A DNA stretch of 64,000 nucleotides, from assembly GCF_023100905.1 (NCBI RefSeq), contig NZ_CP064686.1, positions 434,001 to 498,000 on the forward strand, in the 5' to 3' direction. The notes below the pieces were generated by a model. That model worked only from the letters and a program-made list of their open reading frames with translations, was not told the DNA's origin and made no database searches. The DNA comes from Bradyrhizobium sp. 4 (lineage in GTDB: Bacteria > Pseudomonadota > Alphaproteobacteria > Rhizobiales > Xanthobacteraceae). Both the position numbers and the translations under genes were made by a program. Below are positions 50,287-58,632 of the stretch, piece after piece; the stretch's first letter is position 1, and every line of letters starts with the position of its first letter.

Positions 50287-50510
50287 TATTTCCTCTTCCG
50301 TATTTGTTCGAGGTAATGCTGTTTCCGCTCTGCTCTCTCAGAGGCGCGCATTACCGGAATGGCTTGTACCCACATGATAACGCCGACTGCCAGAACGACC
50401 CATCCAGTCGCAGCCGTCGTGTTGTACCACCAGGGCATGGTGATGATCATTATGCCGACGAATCCGACGATGAGACCTAAGAAGGCGAGTAATGTGCGCA
50501 GTAGGTCCAT
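50286..50510 (-). CDS. 74-aa double-membrane-span protein
   Basis: Two membrane segments (TLLAFLGLIVGFVGIMIIT and GWVVLAVGVIMWVQAIPVM) with a basic cytoplasmic tail (ERAERKQHYLEQIRKRK). Its stop touches the start of the zinc/coiled-coil gene. It may anchor the ATPase 2 complex to the membrane. Ribosome site TGGAGG. Confidence 0.65.
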   Translation of the reverse strand: MDLLRTLLAFLGLIVGFVGIMIITMPWWYNTTAATGWVVLAVGVIMWVQAIPVMRASERAERKQHYLEQIRKRK

Positions 50511-50553
50511 GGTGTGACCTCCAATGAGGCGAGGGAGCTACCCTCGCCCGCCC

Positions 50554-50769
50554 CTACACGGAGCGGCCAGCCTTTGCCTTCGCTTCAAGCCACTCGACAA
50601 TCTCGTGCAGCCACCATACTGGCGGTGAATTGCGGAACTCCCCTAGCTTAAAGCATTGAGGAAATTTGCCCGCGCGCATTAATCGCCAAACATGGACACG
50701 TGCATAGGGAATACCGAGTTCCTTGAGTGCACGAAAGTTAGCAACTTCTTTGCCTGTCAACACAGTCAT
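50554..50769 (-). CDS. AlpA-like excisionase / DNA-binding protein
   Basis: The 71-aa protein has the AlpA/MerR-like wHTH: LKELGIPYARVHVWRLMRAG followed by KFPQCFKLGE and WWLHEIVEWLEAKAKAG. AlpA proteins act as excisionases or activators of integrase genes. AAAGGAG lies directly against ATG 50769, so a GTG at 50763, 6 nt after the Shine-Dalgarno, may be the real start. Confidence 0.8.
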   Translation of the reverse strand: MTVLTGKEVANFRALKELGIPYARVHVWRLMRAGKFPQCFKLGEFRNSPPVWWLHEIVEWLEAKAKAGRSV

Positions 50770-50820
50770 CTCCTTTGAAGGAGCTGCCTGCGCAGACAGC
50801 TGGGAATGTCAGCTGACGGG

Positions 50821-52113
50821 CTAAGGTATCACATGCTGCAAAAGGTAGGATTCGTAATTTGCTTGGGCGAGAGCCATTTCATTTAGGTAAATGTGTCTGT
50901 CGTAGATGCGGTCAACTTCCGTGCGGGAGCTGACGTGGTTGACCAACCGCTCTGCGATATGTGGGGGCGTCCCGATCTTGCCGTGGATGGTGCGGTAGGT
51001 GCGTCTGACGTCGTGTAAAGTCCAATTAGTTAAACCTGTGACTTTATCGAGAGCAGTTTTTGCTTTGCTCCAACCCGCGAAAGACGAGCTCCTGTGTCTC
51101 GCCGGAAAGAGAATGCCAGTGTCGTGACATGTGCCAGACGTGATATGCGTCTTTAACAATTCCCCACATGTCGGACCAAGCGGCAAAGTGTGCTCCCGCC
51201 CGTTCTTCGTCACGCTCGCTGGTAGTGTGATTGTCCATAGGTCAGAAGAATTTTGCGCCGAGGATAAGGCCGGAGAGGAATGCACCGACGATAGCGGAAT
51301 AGAGGACAGTGTCGGTGTTGAATTTATCCATGAAGTTTGAAGTGATGCGATCTCCGTTTTCCTCTGTCCGGTAAGGATGAGGAGCTGCACGATCTTGCAG
51401 TAGCTTGCGGGCAATGTTCTGTGTGCAAGTGCACTCCGGCCGGAAGTGTCTTTGCCAAACTCTCCACCATCACCTGGAAGGTTTCGGGCTTCATCGAATT
51501 CCACAGAACGCTGCTCACAAGCCTGCCATATCGATTTTAACTCGGAATCGGAAAGTGTGCGAGCGCGTGACTTATGGCCATGTGGGGACACGCCACGACA
51601 GGGATTGTCTTCGATGTAGCGGCGGTTCTGACACCATGTGAAAAAGGTCTTGGCTACAGAGAGCGCGTGATCATGCTCTGAAGTGGATTTGATCTTCCCG
51701 AGCTTCCGGACCAATTCGGGATGCGTGAAATCCGCAAGCTGCCCTGGAAATTTGAAATGGAGGTCGAGCCGCTGTTTGAGGTTGTGGTGGGTGCGCTCAC
51801 GACGGGTCTTCTTCTTCTCTGCGAGAAACAGCTCTTTGGCGGCTGCGAAGGTGATCGACTGTGGGCGTACTTTCCCGAGGGTGAACTCGGCCATGAGCCT
51901 CTTAGCCTCTGTGCGGGCTTCCGAGAGCGTCAGGACCCCAAACCGGCCGATGGTCAGGAGGGTGTTGTGCCGATTGACCACAAAGGTCTTGGAGCCGCCC
52001 TGGGATATGCGCAGACCGAAGCCGGGGAGGGACTTGTCCCACACCGAAATCTGCCCTTTCCCCGGAGGCTCAATTGACCGCAGCTTCGTGTCGCTGAAAC
52101 TGATTTTAGCCAT
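50821..52113 (-). CDS. tyrosine integrase (P4 type)
   Basis: The 430-aa protein has an N-terminal DUF4102-like arm-binding domain (SVWDKSLPGFGLRISQGG), a core-binding domain and a catalytic domain with Arg in LTGQRKTEIASL, H-x-x-R in LHDVRRTYRT, His in LVNHVSSR and the Tyr in VDRIYDRH. It carries two unusual insertions, about 205-232 and 265-292, the second Ser/Pro-rich. It is adjacent to attR and transcribed toward the element interior. It should catalyse integration into tRNA-Arg. Confidence 0.93.
   Translation of the reverse strand: MAKISFSDTKLRSIEPPGKGQISVWDKSLPGFGLRISQGGSKTFVVNRHNTLLTIGRFGVLTLSEARTEAKRLMAEFTLGKVRPQSITFAAAKELFLAEKKKTRRERTHHNLKQRLDLHFKFPGQLADFTHPELVRKLGKIKSTSEHDHALSVAKTFFTWCQNRRYIEDNPCRGVSPHGHKSRARTLSDSELKSIWQACEQRSVEFDEARNLPGDGGEFGKDTSGRSALAHRTLPASYCKIVQLLILTGQRKTEIASLQTSWINSTPTLSSIPLSSVHSSPALSSAQNSSDLWTITLPASVTKNGREHTLPLGPTCGELLKTHITSGTCHDTGILFPARHRSSSFAGWSKAKTALDKVTGLTNWTLHDVRRTYRTIHGKIGTPPHIAERLVNHVSSRTEVDRIYDRHIYLNEMALAQANYESYLLQHVIP
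51242..51331 (-). CDS. 29-aa membrane peptide embedded in the integrase gene (candidate)
   Basis: In another frame of the integrase gene, ATG 51331 opens MDKFNTDTVLYSAIVGAFLS..., a short N-terminus and a clean membrane helix. It coincides exactly with the Ser/Pro-rich second insertion of the integrase. A 64-codon frame (51044-51238) follows 3 bp later. It may be a real overprinted gene or chance. Confidence 0.3.
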   Translation of the reverse strand: MDKFNTDTVLYSAIVGAFLSGLILGAKFF

Positions 52114-52124
52114 TGGCTAGCCAC
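52107..52124 (+). promoter_or_regulatory. candidate integrase arm-type site (right)
   Basis: TAGCCATTGGCTAGCCAC repeats the motif of 7831-7848 with two differences. It overlaps the integrase start codon, so binding could also repress integrase expression. Confidence 0.5.
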
Positions 52125-52245
52125 CAAAAATCGTCTGGTACAGCGGTTTGCTATGTTTATCCTTGAGGTCGCTAAACTCTATAAACTCAGTGGCTTACGG
52201 TGGGTATGTAGCACAGTCTGGTGCTATTGACAAAGCGGGATTACT

Positions 52246-52293
52246 GTTTCCTAAACCGTAGGTCGCATGTTCGAGTCATGCCGGGATCGCCAG
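52246..52293. repeat. attR core repeat (tRNA-Arg 3' end)
   Basis: Identical over 48 bp to 7747-7794 and lacks the 5' half of the tRNA, so it is the duplicated 3' fragment left by integration. Host DNA resumes at 52294. Confidence 0.93.
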
Positions 52294-52417
52294 TTTTTCA
52301 GTGAGCAATCGTCGCGCTTGCCACGCTTGTCGGCGCAAAAATTGCTAGAAGCGCGAAGCGTCCTTCCTGGCCCGGACTGACTGCCGGCCCGCCTCACTGC
52401 CCCATCCGGAGACGAGA

Positions 52418-53557
52418 ATGCCTTTCGACTTGATCCTGCGCGGCGGCCGTGTGGTCGACCCGTCCCAGAAGCTCGATGCCGTGACCGATGTCGCCTTTTC
52501 CGGCGGCAAGGTCGCTGCGATCGGCACCGGGCTCAAGGCCGATCCGGGCACTGACGTGCGCGACGTCTCGCAGTTCATCGTGACGCCGGGGCTGATCGAT
52601 CTCCACACCCATGTCTATTGGGGCGGCACTTCTCTCGGCATCGATGCCGAGGAATTCTGCCGTCTCTCCGGCGTCACCACCGCGGTCGACACCGGTAGCG
52701 CGGGACCCGGCAATTTCGCGGGCTTCCGCAAGCACGTGATCGAGCCGAGCCAGGTTCGCATTCTCGCTTATCTGCACGTCTCGCATGCCGGTATTTTCGG
52801 CTTCTCGCACCGGATCATGGTCGGCGAGAGCGAGGAGCTGCGGCTGATGAATCCGATCGAGGCAGCCAAGGTGGCCGACGCCAACCGCGACCTCATCGTC
52901 GGCATCAAGGTGCGCGTCGGTTTGCACTCCTCGGGCACGTCGGGCGTCGTGCCGCTCGACATCGCGCTCGAGGTTGCGAACGAGGTCGGCATGCCGCTGA
53001 TGGCGCATATCGATCATCCGCCGCCGAGCTACGAGGAGGTGCTGGCGCGCCTGCGCCCCGGCGACGTGCTCACCCACGCGTTCCGGCCCTTCCCCAACAC
53101 GCCCGCGACCGCGCAGGGCACAGTGAAGCGGGCGGTGCTCGACGCCCGAGAGCGCGGCGTGCTGTTCGACATCGGCCACGGCAAGGGCTCGTTCGCGTTC
53201 AAGACCGCACGTGCCATGCTCGCCAACGGCTTCTATCCGGACACCATCTCGTCCGACATTCATCAGCTCTGCATCGACGGCCCGGCCTTCGACCAGGTGA
53301 CGACCCTGTCGAAATTCCTGTGCATGGGCATGCCGCTGTCCGACGTCATCGCAACCTCGACCGTCAACGCCGCGATGGCGCTGCGGCGGCCCGAACTCGG
53401 CAGCCTCAAGCCGGGCAGCGTCGGCGACGCCACGCTGATCTCGATCAAGCAAGGCCAGTTCGACTATGAGGACGTCGTCGGCGAGCACCTGATCGGTGAC
53501 CGCAAGATCGTCTCCGAAGGCGTCGTGATCGGCGGCCGCTGGTGGCATCCGAATTGA
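52418..53557 (+). CDS. amidohydrolase/deacetylase metallohydrolase
   Basis: The 379-aa protein has the amidohydrolase start FDLILRGGRVVDPSQKLDAV, metal ligands in PGLIDLHTHVYWGG, HIDHPPPSYEEV, DIGHGKGSF and SSDIHQLC, and the C-terminal beta composite domain ending GVVIGGRWW. The family includes dihydroorotase-like and D-aminoacylase/EF_0837-type enzymes. Probably hydrolyses an amide or cyclic amide. The first gene right of attR. Confidence 0.85.
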   Translation: MPFDLILRGGRVVDPSQKLDAVTDVAFSGGKVAAIGTGLKADPGTDVRDVSQFIVTPGLIDLHTHVYWGGTSLGIDAEEFCRLSGVTTAVDTGSAGPGNFAGFRKHVIEPSQVRILAYLHVSHAGIFGFSHRIMVGESEELRLMNPIEAAKVADANRDLIVGIKVRVGLHSSGTSGVVPLDIALEVANEVGMPLMAHIDHPPPSYEEVLARLRPGDVLTHAFRPFPNTPATAQGTVKRAVLDARERGVLFDIGHGKGSFAFKTARAMLANGFYPDTISSDIHQLCIDGPAFDQVTTLSKFLCMGMPLSDVIATSTVNAAMALRRPELGSLKPGSVGDATLISIKQGQFDYEDVVGEHLIGDRKIVSEGVVIGGRWWHPN

Positions 53558-53580
53558 GCGGCGGGCCGCTCACGACCCGC

Positions 53581-54726
53581 TCACAACGACCTCGCGATCA
53601 ACAGCTTCATGATCTCGTTCGTGCCGCCATAGATCTTCTGGATGCGGGAATCGATGAAGATGCGCGAGATCGGATATTCCTGCATGTAGCCGTAACCGCC
53701 GAACAGCTGGAGGCATTCGTCGGCGGTCTCGACCTGCTTCTCCGAGCACCAATATTTCGCCATCGACGCCGTGACGGTGTCGAGGTCCTTGGCGACCAGC
53801 CGCTCGATGCACCAGTCGACGAAGACGCGCGCGATCATCGCTTCGGTCTTCCGCTCGGCGAGCTTGAAGGCGGTGTTCTGGAAATCCATCAGCGGCTTGC
53901 CGAACGCCTTGCGTTCCTTGGTGTAGTCGACGGTGAGTTTTATCGCGCGCTCCGTCGCGGCGACCGCGCCGACGGCGAGCGCGAGGCGCTCCTGCGGCAA
54001 TTGCTGCATCAGCTGCACGAAGCCCTGGCCTTCCTCGCCGCCGAGCAAATTGTCTGGCGGGACCGCGACGTTGTCGAAGAACAGCTCGGACGTGTCGGAG
54101 GCATGCAGGCCGATCTTGTCGAGGTTGCGCCCGCGCTTGTATCCATCCGCGCCTGAGGTTTCGACCACGATCAGCGAAATGCCCTTGGCGCCGACATCGC
54201 CGGTGCGCGCGACCACGATGACGAGATCGGCGGCCTGGCCGTTGGTGATGAAAGTCTTCTGTCCGTTGATGACGTAGGAATTGCCCTGCTTCCTGGCGGT
54301 GGTCTTGACGGCCTGCAAATCCGAGCCGGTGCCGGGCTCGGTCATGGCGATGGCGCCGACCATCTCGCCCGAGGCCATCTTCGGCAGCCAACGCTTCTTC
54401 TGCTCCTCGGAGCCGTAATTGAGGATGTAGTGGGCGACGATGGCGCTGTGCACGGAGACGCCGGTCGTCAGCTCCGGTACCGTGCTTTCGAGGTCGTCGA
54501 GCACGGCGGCGTCATAGGCGAAGGTCGCGCCGAGGCCGCCATATTCCTCCGGCACGCTCGCCAGCAGCGCGCCCATCTCGCCGAGCCCGCGCCAGGCAAA
54601 GCGGTCGACCATCTTCTGCTCGCGCCATTTTTCGGCATGCGGGGCCAGATCCTTGGCAAGGTATTTCCGGAACTGGTCGCGGAAGATTACGAGCTCTTCG
54701 GTCATCCAGGAGGAGCGGTAGGACAT
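53581..54726 (-). CDS. acyl-CoA dehydrogenase
   Basis: The 381-aa protein (start MSYRSSWMTEELVIFRDQFR) has the FAD/substrate motifs AIAMTEPGTGSDLQAVKTTA and TFITNGQAADLVIVVART, QLFGGYGYMQEYPI with RIYGGTNEIMK-type ending (QKIYGGTNEIMKLL). It oxidises an acyl-CoA with electrons going to ETF. ATG 54726 is preferred over the longer frame start. Convergent with the amidohydrolase gene. Confidence 0.92.
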   Translation of the reverse strand: MSYRSSWMTEELVIFRDQFRKYLAKDLAPHAEKWREQKMVDRFAWRGLGEMGALLASVPEEYGGLGATFAYDAAVLDDLESTVPELTTGVSVHSAIVAHYILNYGSEEQKKRWLPKMASGEMVGAIAMTEPGTGSDLQAVKTTARKQGNSYVINGQKTFITNGQAADLVIVVARTGDVGAKGISLIVVETSGADGYKRGRNLDKIGLHASDTSELFFDNVAVPPDNLLGGEEGQGFVQLMQQLPQERLALAVGAVAATERAIKLTVDYTKERKAFGKPLMDFQNTAFKLAERKTEAMIARVFVDWCIERLVAKDLDTVTASMAKYWCSEKQVETADECLQLFGGYGYMQEYPISRIFIDSRIQKIYGGTNEIMKLLIARSL

Positions 54727-54846
54727 GGAAACCTCGGTTGATGCAGTGTTCCGGCTTGGTAGGCCAGTCGGCAGCAGCAATTATTGTGTTTTCAGGCTGC
54801 GCCGGTGACGCTACCAAGGCGGCCGGAGTAGCGTCTGTCGGAATGG

Positions 54847-55530
54847 TTGATTGTGGCTGCCAAAACCAAAGAGCTCAAGCTCGACATCGCGCGCATCGGC
54901 ACGGTCTCCGCGATCCTGATGCAGCCGGACAAGGCGCGCGGCTGCTACGTGCTGGCGCATGGTGCCGGTGCAGGGATGCGGCACGCATCGATGGACAAGA
55001 TTGCGGAGGGGCTCGCTGCTCGCGGCATCGCGACTTTCCGCTTCAATTTTCCCTACATGGAGAACAAGCTGGGCCGTCCCGACCAGCCGGCGGTCGCCCA
55101 TGCCACGATCCGCGCGGCAGTCGAGGAAGCCGCGCGGCTCTGCCCAGGTGTGAAGCTCGTCGCGGGCGGAAAATCCTTCGGCGGGCGCATGACATCGCAG
55201 GCGCAGTCCAAGACGCCGCTGCCTGATGTCAAAGGGCTCGCCTTCCTCGGCTTTCCCCTGCACGCCGACAAGAAGCCGTCGACGGAGCGCGCCGAGCACC
55301 TGGCCCGTGTCGAGATCCCGATGCTGTTCCTGCAAGGCACCCGCGACGGGCTCGCCGATCTCGGCCTCCTCAAGCCCGTCATCGCCGCTCTTGCCCCGAA
55401 AGCGACGCTGCACGAGGTCGAAGGCGGCGATCACTCCTTCGCGGTGCTCAAAAGGTCCGGCCGCAGCAATGAGGAGGCGCTTGCGGAGGTGCTTGATGCG
55501 CTGGTGGTCTGGATCGACAAGCTCGCCTGA
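54847..55530 (+). CDS. alpha/beta hydrolase (dienelactone hydrolase-like)
   Basis: The 227-aa protein has an oxyanion-type AHGAGAGMRH, nucleophile elbow GGKSFGG, Asp in QGTRDGLAD and catalytic His in EGGDHSFAVLK. This is the small KANL3/Tex30-like alpha/beta hydrolase family. TTG 54847 or GTG 54853 is the start. Substrate unknown. Confidence 0.85.
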   Translation: MIVAAKTKELKLDIARIGTVSAILMQPDKARGCYVLAHGAGAGMRHASMDKIAEGLAARGIATFRFNFPYMENKLGRPDQPAVAHATIRAAVEEAARLCPGVKLVAGGKSFGGRMTSQAQSKTPLPDVKGLAFLGFPLHADKKPSTERAEHLARVEIPMLFLQGTRDGLADLGLLKPVIAALAPKATLHEVEGGDHSFAVLKRSGRSNEEALAEVLDALVVWIDKLA

Positions 55531-55534
55531 AATC

Positions 55535-56509
55535 TCACGACGAATAAAGCCCTTTGTCGCGCGCTTTCTGGATCGCGAGGGCGGCGATCAGGTCGAGCGT
55601 TGGCGTGGACAGGCCGGCGGTGCGCGCGAAGGCTTGGGGCGCCTTCACCAGGACGTCGATCTCCATGGCGCGGCCGAGCTCGTAATCCTGCAGCAGCGAC
55701 GGCTTGTGATTGGGGGCGGGGCCGCTGCGTGATACGCGCTTGACCTCGGGGATGAAGTGCTGGGCGATCTCGTTGGCCTCGTTCAGCATCCGCGGGATAA
55801 CCTCGGCGAACGCAGGATCGTCGCGCACGCCGCGCGCGGTCTGGCCGGTGAGCAGGCACAGCACCGACAACGACATGTTGGTCAGCAGCTTTGACCAGAT
55901 CGCCTCGCGGATCTCGGCGACCGGCGGCGATTCCAGCCTCGCGTCTGTGAAGACACCGCGCAGCGTCGTGATGCGCTCGCAATTGCGATCGTCGCATTCG
56001 CCGATCAGCAGGCGGTTGCGGTCCGGCGTCAGGTTCTGCACCACACCGGGCGCGATCACCTCGTTCGAGGAGAAGACCACGCCGCCGACGATCCGCTCCT
56101 TCGGAATGCAGGCGCGCAAGCGCCCGCCCGGGTCGAGGAACGAGATGTCGGGCGGAGTCGGGTGTCGTGGCGGCAGGCCGATCCCGTACCACCAGGGAAT
56201 GCCGTTCTGCGCGAACACGATGGCGGTGTCGTCCTGCAGCAGCGGCTTGAGACTGGAGACCAGCCCGGTCAGCGCGGTTGCCTTCAAGGTGCTGATCACG
56301 ACGTCCTGGGGGCCGAGCTGGGCCGGATCGCCGGAGGCGTTCACCTTGGCGGAGACCTCGGAATCGCCGACGCGCAGCTTGAGGCCGTTGGCCCGGACCG
56401 CCTCCAGGTGGGCGCCGCGCATCACGCACGAGACCTCGTGGCCGGCGCGGGCCAGCCTGACCGCGAGATGGCTGCCGACGGCGCCCGCGCCGAAAATGCA
56501 GATGCGCAT
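55535..56509 (-). CDS. 2-dehydropantoate 2-reductase family protein
   Basis: The 324-aa product opens with the Rossmann motif MRICIFGAGAVGSHLAVRLA and has VVISTLKATALTG, FAQNGIPWWYG and IWSKLLTNMSLSVLCLLTGQ, followed by KPSLLQDYELGRAMEIDVLV, all family features. ATG 56509 is clearly the start. Second family member in the window (see 1807-2808). Probably acts on a different 2-oxo acid in the surrounding acyl-CoA catabolic neighbourhood. Confidence 0.87.
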   Translation of the reverse strand: MRICIFGAGAVGSHLAVRLARAGHEVSCVMRGAHLEAVRANGLKLRVGDSEVSAKVNASGDPAQLGPQDVVISTLKATALTGLVSSLKPLLQDDTAIVFAQNGIPWWYGIGLPPRHPTPPDISFLDPGGRLRACIPKERIVGGVVFSSNEVIAPGVVQNLTPDRNRLLIGECDDRNCERITTLRGVFTDARLESPPVAEIREAIWSKLLTNMSLSVLCLLTGQTARGVRDDPAFAEVIPRMLNEANEIAQHFIPEVKRVSRSGPAPNHKPSLLQDYELGRAMEIDVLVKAPQAFARTAGLSTPTLDLIAALAIQKARDKGLYSS

Positions 56510-56663
56510 GTAATGTCCGTCCCTGATCCCTTGATGCCGCCCCGCGGCAGCATGACACAAGCCGCCATGCGATGGACGCGGCTGCCCTACGCTCGAAAGA
56601 TATGGATCAAGGTGCGGAGCCTCGGTCATAGTGCGCGCCAAACAAACGAGCGGAGGAACACCA

Positions 56664-57467
56664 ATGACCGACAGCCCCGTCCTGTGGACCCTGGACGCGC
56701 GTGGGGTTGCGACCGTCACGTTGAACCGGCCGGAGGTCAACAACGCCTATGACGGCGCATTGATCGCGGGCGTGCTCGCGGCCATGGACGATCTCGGCAG
56801 CAAGCCCAACCTTCGCGTCGTCGTGCTCCGCGGTAATGGCAAGCATTTCCAGGCCGGCGCCGACCTCAAATGGATCAACGGCGTCCGGCCGCAATCGACT
56901 GAGGCGAACGAGGCGGCGTCGCGAGCGACGTTCGAGGCCGTGCAGCGGCTCAACACGCTGCCGATCCCGACGGTTGCGCTAGTGCAGGGCGGCTGCTTCG
57001 GCGGCGGCACCGGCGTGATCGCAGCCTGCGACGTCGGGATCGCGGCCGACAACGCCCTGTTCTCGATCACCGAAGTGCGCTGGGGCCTGACCGCGGCCAT
57101 CATCATCCCGCAGCTCTGCGATGCCATCGGCGTACGGCAAGTCCGCCGCTATGCGCTAACAGGTGAACGTTTCGGCGCCGAGGACGCCCGCCGCATCGGC
57201 CTCGTCCACGAGGTCGTGCCGCTCGCCGATCTCGAGGCCGCCGGCGCCAAGGTGGTCGAGCAGTTGCTTGCCAACGGACCTGAAGCGATGGCCGAGACCA
57301 AGCGGCTGGCGCTGGAGAGCTCGTTCGGCGGAATGGCAGTCGACGATGCCGCTTACAAGCGGCTCGTGCACCTGCATTCGGTCAAGCGACAGAGTGCGGA
57401 AGCCGCGGAAGGGCTGGCGTCGTTCGCCGAAAAGCGCGCGGCGAATTGGAGCGGCGGCAAGGCATGA
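56664..57467 (+). CDS. enoyl-CoA hydratase/isomerase
   Basis: The 267-aa crotonase-fold protein has VTLNRPEVNNAYDGALIAGV, the oxyanion region LRGNGKHFQAGADLKWING and LVQGGCFGGGTGVIAACDVG, with EVRWGLTAAIIIPQL. It hydrates or isomerises an enoyl-CoA. Good ribosome site CGGAGGA. Together with the acyl-CoA dehydrogenase it suggests beta-oxidation of a branched or cyclic acid. Confidence 0.9.
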   Translation: MTDSPVLWTLDARGVATVTLNRPEVNNAYDGALIAGVLAAMDDLGSKPNLRVVVLRGNGKHFQAGADLKWINGVRPQSTEANEAASRATFEAVQRLNTLPIPTVALVQGGCFGGGTGVIAACDVGIAADNALFSITEVRWGLTAAIIIPQLCDAIGVRQVRRYALTGERFGAEDARRIGLVHEVVPLADLEAAGAKVVEQLLANGPEAMAETKRLALESSFGGMAVDDAAYKRLVHLHSVKRQSAEAAEGLASFAEKRAANWSGGKA

Positions 57468-57596
57468 GCGCGCCGCTCTGCGGCAGCCCCATACGATCTG
57501 CATCGTGCATCATCCCCAAATCTTGTCCGCGGGACCGATTCGAATCCCCGTAATTCCGCGGGGTCATCCTTAAGAGTTCAATCATTCCCGGCCATT

Positions 57597-58616
57597 ATGG
57601 TTACGACAATTGTCACGCCATGGTGTCGAATGCACAGAGAAGTTCTGGGGTTTTGGAAGGCCGGATCGATCGTCGCGGCGGCAACGCTGCTGGTCCTGCA
57701 TCCGGTTGCCGCTTCACCTCGGCTGGTCTCTCTGGCGTTCAATTCCCAGCTCGGAAGCCCGCAGCAGATCGGGGCGGATGAGTTTCGCCAGAAGCTGGTG
57801 GCATTGTCCGGCAAGCACATCGTGATCGACCAGCGCGCCACCAATGCGCTCGGGAGCGAGAACGCCATTCTCGCAGCGACGCAGTCCGGCGCCGTCGATA
57901 TGGCGGTGCTGTCGGGTTCGGTGGTCAGTGCGGTCGTCCCCGAACTCGGCGTGTTCGACATTCCCTTCCTGTTTCGCGATACGGCTCACGCCAAGGCCGT
58001 GGCGCAAGGTCCGGCCGGCGCGGCAATCGCCGCCAAATTCGGCGATAAGGGGCTGACCCTGCTGGCGATTGGCCGACAGGGCTTCCGCAACGTCACGAAT
58101 TCCAAACGGCCCGTTCGTAGCCCCGACGATATCAAGGGTTTGAAGATTCGTGTCATCCCGAACCCGATCTATCAGATGACGTTCAAGGCGCTCGGTGCCG
58201 AAGTGGTCCCGATGGAATTTCCGCTGGTCTATACCGCGCTCAAGGACGGCCGGCTCGATGGGCAGGAAAATCCGGTGCCGACCATTGCCGGCTCCCGTCT
58301 CTATGAAGTCCAGAAGTACCTCACATTGACCGGCCACTTCTTCGCGCCGGTCGTGTTCATCGCCAACCGGGCCATGTTCGAGCAGCTCACTCCGGCCGAC
58401 CAGGCAACGTTGATCGCGCAGGCAAAGGCGGGAGCGGAGGCGACATGGCAGGCGAAGCTCGATGCCGCGTCGCTCGAGCAGGTGCGCAGCGGCGGCATGG
58501 ACGTGATCGAGAAATTCGATCGCCAACCCTTCGTCGACGCGGTCAAGCCGCTCGATCAGGAATTCGAGAAGCGGTTCGGCAAGGATCTGCTCGCCACCAT
58601 CCGGTCCACCCAGTAA
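57597..58616 (+). CDS. TRAP-type solute receptor (DctP family)
   Basis: The protein has a hydrophobic N-terminal export signal (GSIVAAATLLVLHPVAAS), then DctP features: NALGSENAILAATQSGAVDM, FDIPFLFRDTAHAKAVAQGP, the ligand Arg in LKIRVIPNPIYQMTFKALGA and DGRLDGQENPVPTI. TRAP receptors bind organic acids. No DctQ/M permease genes are adjacent; the next gene, 16 bp away, is a chemoreceptor, so it may serve chemotaxis. ATG 57597 or 57630. Confidence 0.87.
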   Translation: MVTTIVTPWCRMHREVLGFWKAGSIVAAATLLVLHPVAASPRLVSLAFNSQLGSPQQIGADEFRQKLVALSGKHIVIDQRATNALGSENAILAATQSGAVDMAVLSGSVVSAVVPELGVFDIPFLFRDTAHAKAVAQGPAGAAIAAKFGDKGLTLLAIGRQGFRNVTNSKRPVRSPDDIKGLKIRVIPNPIYQMTFKALGAEVVPMEFPLVYTALKDGRLDGQENPVPTIAGSRLYEVQKYLTLTGHFFAPVVFIANRAMFEQLTPADQATLIAQAKAGAEATWQAKLDAASLEQVRSGGMDVIEKFDRQPFVDAVKPLDQEFEKRFGKDLLATIRSTQ

Positions 58617-58632
58617 GAATTTCGGGATTCCC

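Larger units (their letters stand above)
7747..52293. mobile_element. integrated phage-like element with conjugation-type ATPases, 44.5 kb
   Basis: The two 48-bp copies of the tRNA-Arg 3' end are 44,499 bp apart. An integrase and an AlpA-like gene sit at the right end. GC content inside is visibly lower than in the flanks and almost all genes run on the minus strand. A full podovirus-like packaging, head and lysis set is present, plus an R-M cargo, two VirD4/HerA-type ATPases and a Replic_Relax protein. No tail sheath, tape measure, polymerase, helicase or CI-like repressor was recognised. Confidence 0.93.

Noticed and set aside
51044..51238. 64-codon alternate frame within the integrase gene
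   Set aside because: Lies over a conserved integrase region, so probably a shadow; mentioned only with the embedded membrane peptide.
7747..52293. Possible chimeric assembly of host and foreign contig
   Set aside because: Exact 48-bp tRNA direct repeats, an adjacent P4-type integrase and the matching arm motifs fit true integration; only long reads could exclude an artefact fully.
52246..52293. Second tRNA-Arg gene at the right end
   Set aside because: Only the 3' part from the anticodon loop onward is present; the 5' acceptor and D arm are missing, so it is an attR fragment.
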